DNA of 64,000 nucleotides from Hofstenia miamia (taxonomy: Eukaryota; Xenacoelomorpha; Acoela), in assembly GCA_004352715.1 (NCBI GenBank), contig SCFE01000005.1, positions 1,408,240-1,472,239 of the forward strand, in the 5' to 3' direction. Shown here in pieces: positions 12,094 through 24,299 of this stretch (the first letter of the stretch is position 1; each line of letters begins with the position of its first letter). The translations under genes and the position numbers were made by a program. Under the pieces are notes generated by a model, which was given only the letters and a program-made list of their open reading frames with translations, was not told the origin of the DNA and did no database searches.

Positions 12094-12106
12094 GTCCCAA
12101 AAAATG
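11857..12106. repeat. Tandem ~124-bp duplication across a single N (probable assembly artefact)
   Basis: 11857-11981 and 11983-12106 are essentially the same sequence, including an (AT)n run and the first 16 bases of a mariner terminal repeat. They are separated only by the N at 11982. This looks like a contig overlap that was not collapsed. It lies in an anoctamin intron. Confidence 0.85.
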
Positions 12107-12612
12107 TAACACTTTTGTTTTGGTCTGTGCTTTTTATTCTTTGCTTTAACACTGTCTCTCTTTTCAGGCGTGACTGGCTAAGAAAAGGAGATTTGTTGAC
12201 ACAATCTGAATGAAACAAAATCAGGCAGACAAAGAACTGGCAGGTCGGCAAGCAATGTCAACGCAGTCAGAAACTCTGTGGTTTAAAGTCCCAAAAAGTC
12301 AATTCGCAGGCGTTCTCAGGAGCTTGCACTAACAAGAAACTCTATCCATAGAATCTTGCGAATGGATTTAAATGTGTATCCTTATCAGGTACCGATAACA
12401 CACAAATTGACAGATGCAACATTTCATTCACTGTAGAGATCAGTGCTAAAAGCAAAAATAACTGAATTGGACTTTAATTAGGAGTTATGACTTTATTCCT
12501 TCAGGAAAAAATTTCCCTAATGTACTCTATCTGTTGGCAAAAATACTATTAATTTCAATCAAAATAAAAATTATAATTGCAATGTAAAAGTGTTACATTT
12601 TGGGATGTCCTG
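12090..12612 (+). mobile_element. Non-autonomous mariner-family remnant
   Basis: Inverted terminal repeats start GGGTGTCCCAAAAAATGTAA (12090) and, in reverse complement from 12612, AGGACATCCCAAAATGTAAC-like, flanked by TA. At about 12225-12410 the + strand encodes a decayed mariner helix-turn-helix region: RTGRSASNV, then after an in-frame stop KKSIRRRSQELALTRNSIHR and ILRMDLNVYPYQV. This matches the N-terminal DNA-binding part of mariner transposases ('SIRRRSQELGISRSSLHRIL'). The catalytic domain is missing, so the 523-bp element is an internally deleted copy. It sits in the anoctamin intron 11839-13981. Confidence 0.82.
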
Positions 12613-13541
12613 TATATATACATATTACTCATTGAAAAAAAATTAAAATCCACAAACGTGTAGACATAAACTTGCTAATTATTGTTTTACCATCATAAGC
12701 ATACCATTTCTTTGTCAACATTAGAATTCCTTCAACTTAAACAAACAGTGTTGGCCAGGCTCGGTATGGGTCAAAGATGTATGAGTTGAACGTGAGCCTG
12801 CTGTCAAGAAATGAATCATGTGATAAGTTAGGTTATGCTTCGAGTGCGCATATTGGGGAACATTATGTAATCTTCCATTTTCTTTGAAATTTAACAATGC
12901 ATTTTAACTCATATTATCTACCTCGGTGTAGCGAGAGGTAACATATTGAAATTGCATTTTGGATTTAAATAAATTGTCGGACTTGTGTCTGATTAAAATT
13001 ATAAAAAATATGGATCACACCAGAGCAAGGCACTTGTCAGCCCTTGGAGGCGCAATGAGCTGGCCAAGAACATTAAAAATTATGAAAAAAATACAATGAA
13101 TCATAAAAATTATAACTAATAAAGTTCAAATTTTGTTTTCTTAATATTTTTACATTTGGTTGCATTGCGCTAGGAAATGCTTACAAACGAAGTCAGCTAT
13201 AAAATTGATGTTTTGAATTTGCATCATCAATAAATTTGCCTGGTCAAAAAACATTTGACCGGCCGGACATAAATATTCTGCATGTGTATCGCTTGATCGG
13301 ACTGGCCTATCTAATTAGTCATGCGGATATGGGCCGGACCTATTTTCAAATCTTTTGAAGCCTATGTAAACAACTTAATCATTTGTTTTTGAAGTATTTT
13401 CATTTACATATATTTTACCTTGGACCAAAACGATCATATATAAGGCCATCCAGCTGACCATTCAACCCTCATTTTTGTCCAATAATATTAGATAGCATTC
13501 CCATCCATCCAAATATTAACTGACATTAACACACTATATAT

Positions 13542-13586
<45 letters not shown>

Positions 13587-13981
13587 NNNNNNNNNNNNNN
13601 NNNNNNNNNNNNNNNNNNNNNNNNNNNNNNNNNNNNNNNNNNNNNNNNATATATATATATATATATATATGTGAATAGTAGCGAGTAAGATATGAACGAT
13701 TTTGATTTTTTAATTTATTTAGGAAAGTTAATAATACTCATTTAATCCAAAGCAGGTATATGCAATGCACACTCTGTTAAAAAATTACAACAATTTTCCA
13801 ATTAGTTTCTAGCTTATTTTAGGAAATGTATCTATCATTGCGAGTTGACTTTTCGAGGATCATTATATTGATTAGTTAACCAAATATTGGGAATAATTCT
13901 ATTGATCGAATTGAAGAATGATACTAAAATTATAGCACTAAATCAAGTCATTATATGAGACAATTTTAATGAATTGATTAG
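12613..13981 (+). other. Anoctamin intron remainder with (AT)n and 62-base gap
   Basis: It contains (AT)n tracts on both sides of an N gap (13587-13648). The rest is AT-rich with no coding signal. A stretch near 13037-13075 (CAGCCCTTGGAGGCGCAATG) weakly resembles a sequence near 63666. Confidence 0.5.
13587..13648. other. Assembly gap, 62 N
   Basis: N run inside an (AT)n microsatellite. Confidence 0.99.
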
Positions 13982-14290
13982 GTACGATAATGCTTTGGTA
14001 ATGAAGTTGTTTGCCTTTCAATTTGTAAACTCATACACGCCGTTGTACTACATTGCATTTTTACGAGGATCTTCTCAGAAGGGAATACTAGGCTTGGGAG
14101 GAAACTTCATTGATCACTGCAACAACAACAATTGTATGTCAGAACTTTCTTTTATGGTGCTGGTATTGACAATTGCAAAGCCTATTCCAAAGATAGTGAA
14201 GGATTACGTCTGGCCCTTTTTAAGAAAGGGTTTTTTGATTTTCTTTATGTGGTTTGAAACTAAATGGAGCCAATGCATTATATTCTGCGG
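13982..14290 (+). CDS. Anoctamin exon G: TM5-TM6 region
   Basis: Acceptor TTGATTAG|G completes the split codon to E, giving TQIE+YDNALVMKLFAFQFVNSY and TPLYYIAFLRG, the conserved anoctamin TM5 segment ('[30 protein letters not shown]'). Then NNNNCMSELSFMVLVLTIAK and PIPKIVKDYVWPFLRK correspond to the TM6 region ('GCLMELCIQLSIIM.GKQ..NN..E...P'). At the two TM6 positions that bind calcium in ANO1-type proteins (Asn, Glu), my hand alignment gives Ile and Tyr (or the adjacent Asp), so this site may be altered. The donor used here is GCGG|GTATGT (14291). A weaker donor after AAGAAAGG at 14228 also fits the next exon if a neighbouring acceptor is used. Confidence 0.85.
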
Positions 14291-14639
14291 GTATGTGTTA
14301 AACATTATAATTTTATAGGTTTAAGACTAATTTAAGAAAATTATTTTTAGGCATGTAATATTTGTATAATTGAATTTAGGAAGTCAGAGAATTCCAATAT
14401 TATAGCTCCGGTCAAAAAAGGCTTTCCACCTCATTAAAGTGCCCAGACGAACACATTTAGTGTACCGAGCAATTTCAAAGGCAGGGATCTGTAAAAAAAA
14501 CATGTGAAAATAGTGCCACTGTTGAAAAAAAGCTGAAAGAAGACCGGGCTAGTTTCTAAGAAAACATGGTCACTTGATGGATTTTCGAGAACTGTTTTCA
14601 TAACCAATTAGTCCATTTTCAGCTGCAAAGAAACAACAT

Positions 14640-15075
14640 TTGTTATTGGTCTAAGACAGTCAAGACGCCTCTCAAGCCATCTCCAAAGTGTTCCAAAAAT
14701 GCATGTTTTGGTGTGGTTTGAGGTATAAATATCTTACTTGAAACTTGTGGAAGGAGGTACTGTAGACAGCTAAAAGTATACTGATAATTTTGCAGAGTTC
14801 ATCGTATTTGCGGACCGGTGTTATCGGACTGGATGGATTCTTCAGCAAGATGGGTGACCTCCATACTTCACGATATACCCAACATTTCTTCAGAGAAAAA
14901 TCTGCATATTTTGCAGTGGACTGCCGACTCATCAGAACTTTCACCTATAGAAAATGTTTGGGGATCATGAAGGACGATGTGGAAAAGAAAAATCCAAAAA
15001 ATATGCAAAGACTGAAGCAATATTTTCTGAAGTCCAAAGAAAAAATTACTCCAATAATGAGAAGAATTTAATGGA
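14640..15075 (+). pseudogene. Tc1-like transposase fragment (decayed)
   Basis: Three frames must be combined. Near 14700 is a 'VWGGLR...'-like stretch. At about 14834-14870 comes FLQQDG (LQQDG is the second catalytic Asp motif of Tc1-type DD34E transposases) followed by a Pro/Tyr/Thr remnant. At about 14915-14980 come ILQWTADSSELSPIENVWG and IMKDDVEKKNPKNM, the family 'WP..SPDLSPIEN.W..LK..V' third catalytic (Glu) motif. In the canonical 'SPDLSPIEN' the Asp position reads Glu here. Stops and frameshifts make it non-functional. Terminal repeats were not resolved. Confidence 0.8.
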
Positions 15076-15685
15076 CTTAATTAAGGATAGATTTTTGAAA
15101 TATGTTCCCCCGCAGGCAACTTCTTTTACATAAACTTATGGAAAATTTAATTTTGCCTTCTATTGATATACATTTTGTTACAATGAGATTGAAAAAATTC
15201 TGTATCTCATTTTTTACCGGAGCTATATGTTATCGAAACTTCTCATATTTCGTATCTTTTATCAATGGTATTTTTGTTTCATTGATGATATGTACAGTTG
15301 GAAAATGATTTATTCTGGAGAGAAGCGCCTGGAAAGTAAGAGAAAAGTCATTTGAATAGAATAGCTTGTGTTAGTGATCTGATAAATAATTTTTAACAAG
15401 CCAAGGAAAGGCTACAGTCGCAATGAACCCCTAATGACTTATCTATATGAGCTTGAATTTCAGTTTGCTTTCTATTTCCTTGCCAAATTTCTGTCGGTTT
15501 CGTGTAAGTGATGCTCAATTCATTGTGTAATTGCCTAAACTATAGCCTAGACCTTTAATGGTTTCAGCTATTGCAGAGCTTGCTTCATGATAACTTTTTT
15601 TGTATCTTGGCTGCTGCTAAATTAGGGTTGATGACCCATTCATTATTTCTTGTGTTACTATCAATATCCGGTGATGTTGGTTTTC

Positions 15686-16000
15686 CTACTCTTCACTTCT
15701 TTCAAATGTACAAATCCTTGACATTAGCTCTTTTTTCCTTTGTTCCTCTATTCGGTGTTCCTGTTTTCTATATCTTTCCTCCATTACTTCTTGTTCTTGT
15801 TTAAACAAAAATTTTTGTCCTGGTCTTGCGACTTCTTCTACCAATAGGAATTGTTTCTTCTCTTCAGTGGCATTGAAAGACAGCGCATTGGGTTGAGCAG
15901 CATCCGTAGAGTTTGTCAAAATTGTTGGCGAATGCTTCCTTCCTTTAATGCAATGATTTGATTTAGTTTTCATCTGTTTATTTTCTCTGTTCTTCCCCAA
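15686..16000 (-). CDS. Unidentified charged ORF in an anoctamin intron
   Basis: A 104-codon minus-strand ORF: a basic N-terminal part, then EEKKQFLLVEEVARPGQKF and a Glu/Arg/Lys-rich helix (EQEVMEERYRKQEHRIEEQR) ending MSRICTFERSEE. The strongly helical, heptad-like charged tail is unlike random AT-rich ORFs here. Such tails occur at the C-terminus of transposon-associated MYB/SANT-type or MADF/BESS-like proteins, but no DNA-binding domain is visible, so that link is only a guess. There is no splice evidence. It is likely a transposon-derived remnant or a small host exon. Confidence 0.35.
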   Translation of the reverse strand: MGKNRENKQMKTKSNHCIKGRKHSPTILTNSTDAAQPNALSFNATEEKKQFLLVEEVARPGQKFLFKQEQEVMEERYRKQEHRIEEQRKKELMSRICTFERSEE

Positions 16001-17483
16001 ATTTTTGAACTTTTATTTAATTTTTCTATGCAAGGGATCAAATTTTTCTTTTATTTACATATTACTTTGCATATTACTTTTTCAGCAATTATTGTCACAC
16101 TTTCTCTCACAGGCTTTTATTCATTTTGAGTAAGTTAGTAAAAACTTTAGGCACCTCTTGTGTGAATGGTAATTTTTTTACTTTTCATATTATCTTCTGT
16201 CTTGTTAATAAGCCGCTCTTTTCTATGTCATGTTAAAGTCTTTTAAAGAAAGACTGCCATGCCTTTGCAGATTCAATATTTAAAAAGTCACGATTTTGCA
16301 AGTAAGTGAAACATAGAGGTAAGATAAAAAGATAAGTAACTGTTGAAAGTTACATACTGTCAAATTTACCTGGCAGTGATAACAAATGTCAAACAGTCAT
16401 GTGGTAAGGCAATAACTCTATATGTTGATAGCATTTAAATACATGGATGTATCCACATCTGTGAAGAGAATATTGTGGCAGTGTACTATTTAGCGAAATT
16501 GATCAGACAGAACAAAATATAACACTTATATTTTACTAAATTCCAGCTTGGATATTTGACCACTAACTTGGTTCAAATGACTTTTTTCCAGGTCTTTTTA
16601 CACATCCCTAATGACACAAAAATAGATTGATGAAAATAAAGGAAGTATGTGAATTTTGGAACATTTTCAGTGGCAGTAGCAACTTCTAATAAAAAAATTT
16701 TTCATAGTTTTCAATATTAGTCCTCTTATATTCTAAAAAAAATTAACTTGAGTTCAGGAGCACACTAATAAATAAATAAATAAATATATATATATATATA
16801 TAATTATTTATCATTAATTGTAGTTTATGCGTGCCGATTTCTAATAAGGTCTCTAGCCTCCACTACAGAAGATTTTGCATATTTAAATTCATTAAACCAC
16901 TATACTATGAAGGAGAATGATGGGCTCTCTTCACCAAAGACAGCATTCATTTTATTTTGAATTTCGTTGTTATTTTCATTTCAAATATAAAGCATTACAC
17001 TGCGATATTGCGCATGGATTCCTACATCCTGCAAAAGCAACGTACTGGTGAAAAATTAAGTAAACGGAAAAAATTTACCTAGACATACAAGCGTCACGGA
17101 TCCATGAATATCTTTACTTATTGGGAATATCATGTAGAAACTCATTTTCTGGAATACAACAGTCATCTAAAAATCACACAATTTAAATATAACGATATCC
17201 TAGCCTCGTTGTAATGCGTTACCATTACCAGTACAGTATTTCGCCAGCTTAAAAATTAACTAGCATAATGGCTGACTAAAAAATGGATTTCACATTTGAA
17301 GTATTTTAATAACGTTTTTCTACTAAGAAAACAATAAACGACATTACGATTTCCCTTTTTAGGGTTGAAAAAAATCAGTACACATTTGCAAAATTTTAAG
17401 CCTGAATTTATTTTCCTATAGGTCAGAGGAAATCTGCTGGCATCACATTGATGATAGTTTCTTGAATTTATTTATATTTCTAG

Positions 17484-17640
17484 AGGCTGCGTCTGTCACA
17501 ACCCCCAGTTTCGAAAAGAAGAAATAGCGGAATCTAAAACGGTGATTGGTAAATACCTGTCCTCCGAATACCAAAAACCGAAAGTCCAAGACTTCACGTT
17601 GGAGGAATACACTGAAAAGGCCATTCATTTTGGATTGCAA
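17484..17640 (+). CDS. Anoctamin exon H: TM6-TM7 linker (last exon found)
   Basis: Acceptor TATTTCTAG|A supplies the one base needed by exon G (GG|A), then GCVCHNPQFRKEEIAES and EYQKPKVQDFTLEEYTEKAI, HFGLQ; donor CAA|GTAAAC, phase 0. 'TLEEYTEKAIHFGLQ' fits the anoctamin segment 'LFDEYLEMVIQFGFV' just before TM7. The expected continuation ('..FP.APL.ALLNN..E.R.DA') was not found downstream. The matching phase with exon G and the position of the motif support the call; sequence similarity alone is moderate. Confidence 0.68.
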
Positions 17641-19212
17641 GTAAACGTTTGTTACAATTTTATGTAAAGTAACACAGTTTATATACAACTTTTCCATTGC
17701 TTAGCTATATGTAGGTACTAGGAAATATATTGTATTTGCAAATACCACTGCAAGAGTAATACTGTAAACAATTATTATTAATTAGTCCTTGATAGTTTAA
17801 AAGACTGCCCACTCGCAAAATACTAAAAATTTAATAAATCGAGCTTATTAATTCATTAAAAACATTGTGCCCATACAAAGGTAAGGCGGTAAAAACAACC
17901 AATTTGAAAAACTTTTCCTTATTTTTCTATAGTGTAGACAAATTGATGGCAAAAAACTTAATGAAAAATTTAAATTTCACTGAAACTTTGAATGTAATTT
18001 TTTCGATTTTTCAAGAAAATTTTTTTGCAATGCTTTGAACTGCTTGCAATTTTTTCTTTTAAATATATCTGAGTGAAAAATTCTTTATGTATAATACGTT
18101 AAAATTGGCTCTAAATCCGAACATTTTATTTAGCGCCAAATATATCAATCAGCAAATTATATATATATATATATAAAGGGAGAGAAGAAAAGAGAAAGTG
18201 AATATTGTAGACGTGAGTGTGTAAAAATTTGAAGCTGGTATCATGGAAGAGTTCCCTAACATACAATTTTGAACTGATGTACTTCCAGAATTCATTTTTG
18301 AGGACTGTACTGCAGAGTTTTAATATAACACAGAAGAAAGAAGTTATTTTTTCTTCATAACTCCTATTGCATTGCATATATTAAAGTATGGATACCTATT
18401 TAATAAGGAATATATCACACAATTTGAAGCTTAGTCGTGTTGAAATATAGAAACTGTTCAAATAGAAAATGTGTTAGCACACCTGAAATGAATACTTATT
18501 TTTCAACTGAAGCTAATATTTGAATTCCTAATGACTTAAAATTAATATAAGAAGTAATTTTAATGTCGTACGGCAAGCTAACTAAGGTCGCAAACTTGCA
18601 TTAATAAACTTAATTGGACTATAATCCTTAACCTTGCAAGTACACTAAATTAAATTAAATGAAAAATAAATAATTCAACAAATCCTATCAAGTCCTATCA
18701 TGTTCACACGTAAATTTATTTAAGGTATTTATTGTACAGTATGTACATTTATGTTTATCTATGACAACGGATTCATTTTTATGGAAGCTTACTATATATA
18801 TAATATATAATAGGAATATTCCAAAATTGGTGGACAAATGGCATAAAAATAATTTCAATAATAAAATTTTCTGTGATTTATTAAATTACGTCATGCCCTT
18901 TCTTCATTTAAATTTTTTATAAGAAGGGTAAATAAGTAGTATAATACGCGTTTGTCATTGTTAAGGCAAGTATAGAATTTAATTACTAAGTTGATTCAAT
19001 ATTCTTGTTCATAAGCCAAACAGGGACGATGGCTGTCCACACCCCCTATTGTACCCTGGTTTTCAAAACTATCTAAGGATTATGTGAATATTGAAATAAA
19101 AATTATTTTTAGTGGCTTTCATAAGATTAAAACAGATATTTTTAAAAAATTCTTCTTCCCATGAATGAAAAGTGTCTTAAAAACTAGTACTAACTGTCAT
19201 ATGCATCAATAT

Positions 19213-19248
<36 letters not shown>

Positions 19249-22200
19249 GCTTACATTTTTCAAAATATTAATAAGGGTTGTACTTATTTCATATCTAATA
19301 ACTGTTCCCAATTTGCTCGAAAAATTTCCAAAATCTTGTAAGGCATATTGGGCCACACAGTAATAAATTTAGTTTCAATTGTTGCAGTGAATGTCATTCA
19401 TTATTTTAGTAAGAGCTACATATTTTTATTTGAATTTGTGATTAAAATTTATACAATATTTTATAACACATAGCTACCGCGTATTTCTAATAGCTCTTAA
19501 TAATGGCAGTTTCTTGAATATTTGTGTACATAGACTGAAGATACTGGAGCATAAAGAAATAAATTTAATGTCAACGATTATATTGAATGTAGTAAATGTA
19601 AATAAATAAATAGCTTAACAATGAATATTTTGGAAAAGGTTAGCTACTAGGTAACTAATTTGGTCGTCTGTCCTACAGAACGGAAGAAATATTATTGGAA
19701 CAAATGTATCTTCTATAAGAAAGGTTGAATTGCTTAAATAAATAAATGTTATATTATCTGTCTTATTTAAACAATCAATTATTATATTAAAATGCGTGAT
19801 TTCCTCGGGACGTAATTTAATTGAACCATTCAGAAAATTTCATGCTAGAAGTAATTCCCCAGTGATAATACATTAAACTGAGCTATATAAACGAATTCTA
19901 GATTGTGGAACCTAAGTTGTTTATTGGCACATGCCAACGCAGCAGAATTATTCACATTCCTTCATATTTGTATGAAACCTATAAATTAAGAAACGAACAC
20001 ATTATACCTCGTGACAACCCATGTGCAGGAGTTTTATAGCACTCTTAAAATTTGACATGCTTCATGGAGATTTACCAAGTTTTTGCAAAGCTTTAAGATA
20101 ATCATTTAGTTTTAATCAATTTTCAAGGTTTTTAATAAACTTATTTCTTTCTATTTGATTACTATCATGTTCAAAATTCTGGGAAAAATATTTTTCCGAT
20201 AGGAAAGAATTAATTGAATTGTAGTTATTAAACAATTTCTTTAGTGCACTTCATTCGGTCAATAAACTAGTTGCCAAATGAATTTTACTTTCTGAAAAAT
20301 AGGGATTTCTACACATGAAAGGAAATCCAAATTAACAACTGCCACATTTTTGGAACGAGATTAACAAAACTGAAAATATTTTTAAAAATTTAATGCATTT
20401 TATGATTTGCAAAAACTGTTTACATTAGTTTAAAATGATTCTACCAGATGTCTTAATGTTCATCTGTTTGATTGTAGTTTGTTGATGGAGACGCAAAAAT
20501 ATGTGTGTCATATAACTAATTTACACTTGGAGCAACTTATTTAAAAAAAACTTTCTACATGTCAAAGCCTTAAATTTTCCAAGCATTAACTACTCGAAAA
20601 GAAGCAAATGTTTGCATTAAAAGTTCTTTATACATGTATATGTATATCCCATTATTGTGTAAAACCACATTTAATACATTTATGAACACGTCCTCAAACC
20701 TGTTTCAATAATAAACATAGGTAAAAATTTCAAAATCTTATTTTTTGGTCAAATACGTCCTAGACCATGGACCTATTAACAGATCCATATTCAAATTCTT
20801 TGCTTGCCTAATCACATGCTGATGGAAAAAGGAATATTTCAATACAGTCTTTGTCTAAATTTTTTAAATTTCTTATTTAGCTAAATAAATATTTTATGGG
20901 GAAATACCTAAACATCTGCGTATTTATAAAGTCCTTTAATAATTCAAGTGTCTAATTCTCTTAACTCAATTATTAAACTTTAAATTCATTAAACTTGCGA
21001 ATAAACGTCTTACTTTGACATTTTTATGTCTATTTTGTTAAACCATTGTTCTCTTCATATTTGATAATATCTGCTAGATTGAATTTGAAATAAATTGATT
21101 ATATGGTTATTAATTTTAAAAGAGCACATTCTGAAAATATTTTTATAAAATTATTCAATATCTTCACTTAATTTAATGGCAATTTTTATTTTACTAAGCT
21201 AATAAATTTCAAAGAATAAACTATAAATAAACCCTATGTTTTTCGAAATCACAATCATTATCTCATAAAAACTCGTAAAAATGTGTCCTTTATTCTAAAG
21301 TTTACTTTATTTTAAAAATAAATTTTTATTTTCATTAACCTATTGGAAACTCCCCATTATGTCGTCATTGAAAAAGGTTAATGACATTTTTACCCATTAT
21401 TTGTGCTAATTCGTATGATTTTTGAAAATTGTTTCTGTGCATATGCTTATAACTTTCTCAAATCTACATTTTCAAAGCCTGTCATTGAGATGCTGCATTG
21501 CTTGGGTGTAGTACGATTATGTCTGAATAGTATTTATAATTTTTTTTTAAAAAATATTCCCTGACCACTTCAAGTACTTCACTGTTAATTTTTCTTTCAA
21601 CTATTTCCAAACAGAATAGGTGGAAAGCAAAAATTTCTTTGCGCTTTATTCAAGAATGAAATAATTTTAAAATAATTGTGACACATATCAATCAAAGTCA
21701 CCTTATTTTTCAATGATAAATAAAAATGGATAGCGTTTTTTCATATCTCATAAATGTGAAACTATTCGGATGCATTAAAGCGAGCATTCAATTTCAATAT
21801 CGCCTTTATTCTAAAATTATTACATGCAAATTTAATTTAAAATAATCTACAAATTTTGACACTTAAGATAATGAAAGCACTCGCTATCAACAAAAATTTG
21901 AATATTTTGCGTACCGATGCATAAAAAATTTGTGTGACATTGTTACATAAACACCACAAGTTACATTAGGAAAAACGTCAATTCATGAGTGGACTTGAAA
22001 AAACGACTTTGTTGTACTGGCCTTTAAAATCAGTAATAGCTTAAAGGTTAAAAGATTTTTGGAATTTATTTTGTACTATTGAAGAACAATTGTCACTACT
22101 GACTATAATTTGCAATTATGTCTTATTATTGTATTATTCTTCCACAACCATATTTAAGACATTTGACTAATCTAACCCTATTCCACCTCAGATTTTTTTC

Positions 22201-23215
22201 GTCCTCGGTTCTGGCGAAGGAGGATTTCACNNNNNNNNNNNNNNNNNNNNNNNNNNNNNNNNNNNNNNNNNNNNNNNNNNNNNNNNNNNNNNNNNNNNNN
22301 NNNNNNNNNNNNNNNNNNNNNNNNNNNNNNNNNNNNNNNNNNNNNNNNNNNNNNNNNTTTCCCCCCCCCCCCCCCCTATAACCGGTTTGATCGTGAGAAA
22401 CCTCTGGCGACACCTGGCACGTAGAGTGCTGATCTGTGATGTTATTATTGTTATTACCCAGGAACTACCGCGTGAAGGTACTTACTGGGACGATTTAGGC
22501 ACAGCCCTTATTGTTCCCTTTTTATTTTGATTATGATATGACAAATTTTGTACTTATATTTTTAATGTCAGCACAATCATCTGGAATGCTTATTTTTGAG
22601 GATGTCATCAAATTTTAAAATGTAGGGATTTTTTGACATGAATTAAATATTAGTTTTTACAGTTGGAAATCTTGGAACTCATTAGAAACCTTTCCTATCT
22701 TATCAATTATTATGTTCTTTCTTATTTTATTTACTATTTTCATAATAACAAAAATAATAAGGTTCTTGAAAGAATGTGAAGACTATGTCTCTGTTTAAAG
22801 AACAATCCCATGCATAAAATGAGCAAATATTTAGAAAATTTATATTAGTATGTTATGACCGCCAATGAAAGTTAAGAAAAGTCATCAAGTCTTAATAAGA
22901 AAGGTCGACAACTTTTAAGCAATAATTAAAAGTTTAATAGGGAAGAGGGAATCACCAGGTCGAAAAGGATAAGAGATTTCTATTAAAACAATTCAATACT
23001 TTAGTCAAACATTATTACTTTGAGCAATAAATGTATCAACAAACCATTTAAATTTCATAATATCATTGGTACAGTTTAAGTTGATTCAACAATTCAAGTA
23101 ACATTAATTCTTTGAAACAATTTTAATTACTCTATAATTATTCTTTTAAGAATTATTGAAATTTTATACTGTAGTTTAGTTTACTTGAAATTAATTTACT
23201 TATTGTTATGTTTAG
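17641..23215. other. 5.6 kb without recognisable coding sequence
   Basis: This stretch should contain the rest of the anoctamin gene (TM7-TM10 and C-terminus) and the 5' exon(s) of the syntrophin gene, but I found neither. It is uniformly AT-rich, with (AT)n runs near 18158 and 19208, a 127-base gap (22231-22357) followed by a C homopolymer (about 22361-22376) and a short GC-richer patch (22381-22510) of unknown nature. Confidence 0.5.
22231..22357. other. Assembly gap, 127 N, abutting poly-C
   Basis: N run followed by TTT and about 16 C. The homopolymer probably caused the break. Confidence 0.99.
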
Positions 23216-23574
23216 ATAAATTGGGTTTGTTACTTAAAGGTGGTTACAAATATTCTTGCCCCATTTTCATTGACCATATTTCTGATGGAGTAACAATTCT
23301 TAGCGGAAAGGTAAATGAGACTGATGTCATTTCCAGAGTTCAAGGGAAACCAGTGCATGGCAAAACCCACCAAGAGACCGCCGCTCTAATAAGAGACATC
23401 ATAGACTCATTTGGTAATTGTGAACTCAGTTTACATACGTGGCATAATTTTTCTCAGATTCGACATAAATGCAGGTTTCTGAATGACGATATTTTTCATT
23501 TAACCAAGAGTTCTCTTATCACGAAAGTAGATTTGTGTTTCGCACATATTATTCTTACAAACAATCACATAGAG
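23216..23574 (+). CDS. Syntrophin-family exon 1 of 4: PDZ domain and start of PH1 second half
   Basis: Acceptor TATGTTTAG|AT; 119 codons to donor ATAGAG|GTATCG (phase 0). KLGLLLKGGYKYSCPIFIDH matches the syntrophin PDZ carboxylate loop and second strand ('[21 protein letters not shown]'). It continues DVISRVQGKPVHGKTHQETA and ALIRD ('GDAILSVNG....ATHDEAV..L'), then CELSLHT. The usual Gly-Asp before the 'ILSVNG' strand reads Glu-Thr-Asp, and the loop before it is divergent. The tail (ITKVDLCFAHIILTNNHIE) fits the start of the PH1 half that resumes after the PDZ. Syntrophins are cytoplasmic adaptors of the dystrophin complex; the PDZ binds C-termini of channels and receptors. Entry phase shows at least one upstream exon. 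PICK1-like PDZs were considered, but the downstream exons settle syntrophin. Confidence 0.8.
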
Positions 23575-24299
23575 GTATCGGAATTTCATAATTATTATTT
23601 ATTTTGTATACAGTATATGTAGAATACTTTAAAGAGAATAAACCTATTTCATTAAGAAAACTTACTAAATTAGTAGTAACTTTCTAATGACCTTCCATTC
23701 AATATAAATTTTAATCAGTTCTGGTAAAACGGCGCCTCTTGGAACTAAGCTGTAAATTAATAAACATTTTACAGATAGGCTATCATGGATAGTATTGAAA
23801 AACATTAAGAACAAATTTTCTAATGGTTTTGACTTAAAACACTTCTATTAATGTAAGTATTTATTATATAATGTCCTAGATAGAATTAGATGCAATTCGA
23901 TGATAAATTTTAGGCGTGCCATAGCATAAAAGCAAGTAGGTGATGGCGAAACGTATTTTAACGAATATAAAGTTTGCAGATGGACGACAATTTAAAGCTT
24001 TATTTGTCGGATCGATTAATCGTAATTTTATTAGGTGGTATGTCGGACAGTTAATCAATTCCCAAAAGAATAGTGTAAATTTTTATGAACATTTTCATAC
24101 ATATCCACAAAGTAGGTTTTATCAGAGATGGATATGGGGTGAAAATTTAGGCCTTCGCTTCGAACCAAATCCGTATCAACCCATTTAAATTGTGGTGCCA
24201 ATTCGGCCCATTTTATGCTTCCTATCAGAGCATTCTTTAATGTTTGGGATTATTAGACCAAATTTGGGTATGTTAGAAATTTATAGTAAAATCTAAACA

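Larger units (their letters stand above)
14291..17483 (+). other. Anoctamin intron with a Tc1 remnant and a minus-strand ORF
   Basis: It holds the Tc1-like remnant at about 14640-15075, the unidentified charged ORF at 15686-16000 (- strand) and a short (AAAT)n/(AT)n run near 16767-16802. Otherwise AT-rich. Confidence 0.55.

Noticed and set aside
22358-22510. GC-rich patch after the gap as a coding exon
   Set aside because: Starts in a C homopolymer at a gap edge; no frame gives a recognisable domain.
23940-24188. 82-codon ORF upstream of LINE copy 1
   Set aside because: No endonuclease motif or known domain; both strands are open here by chance.
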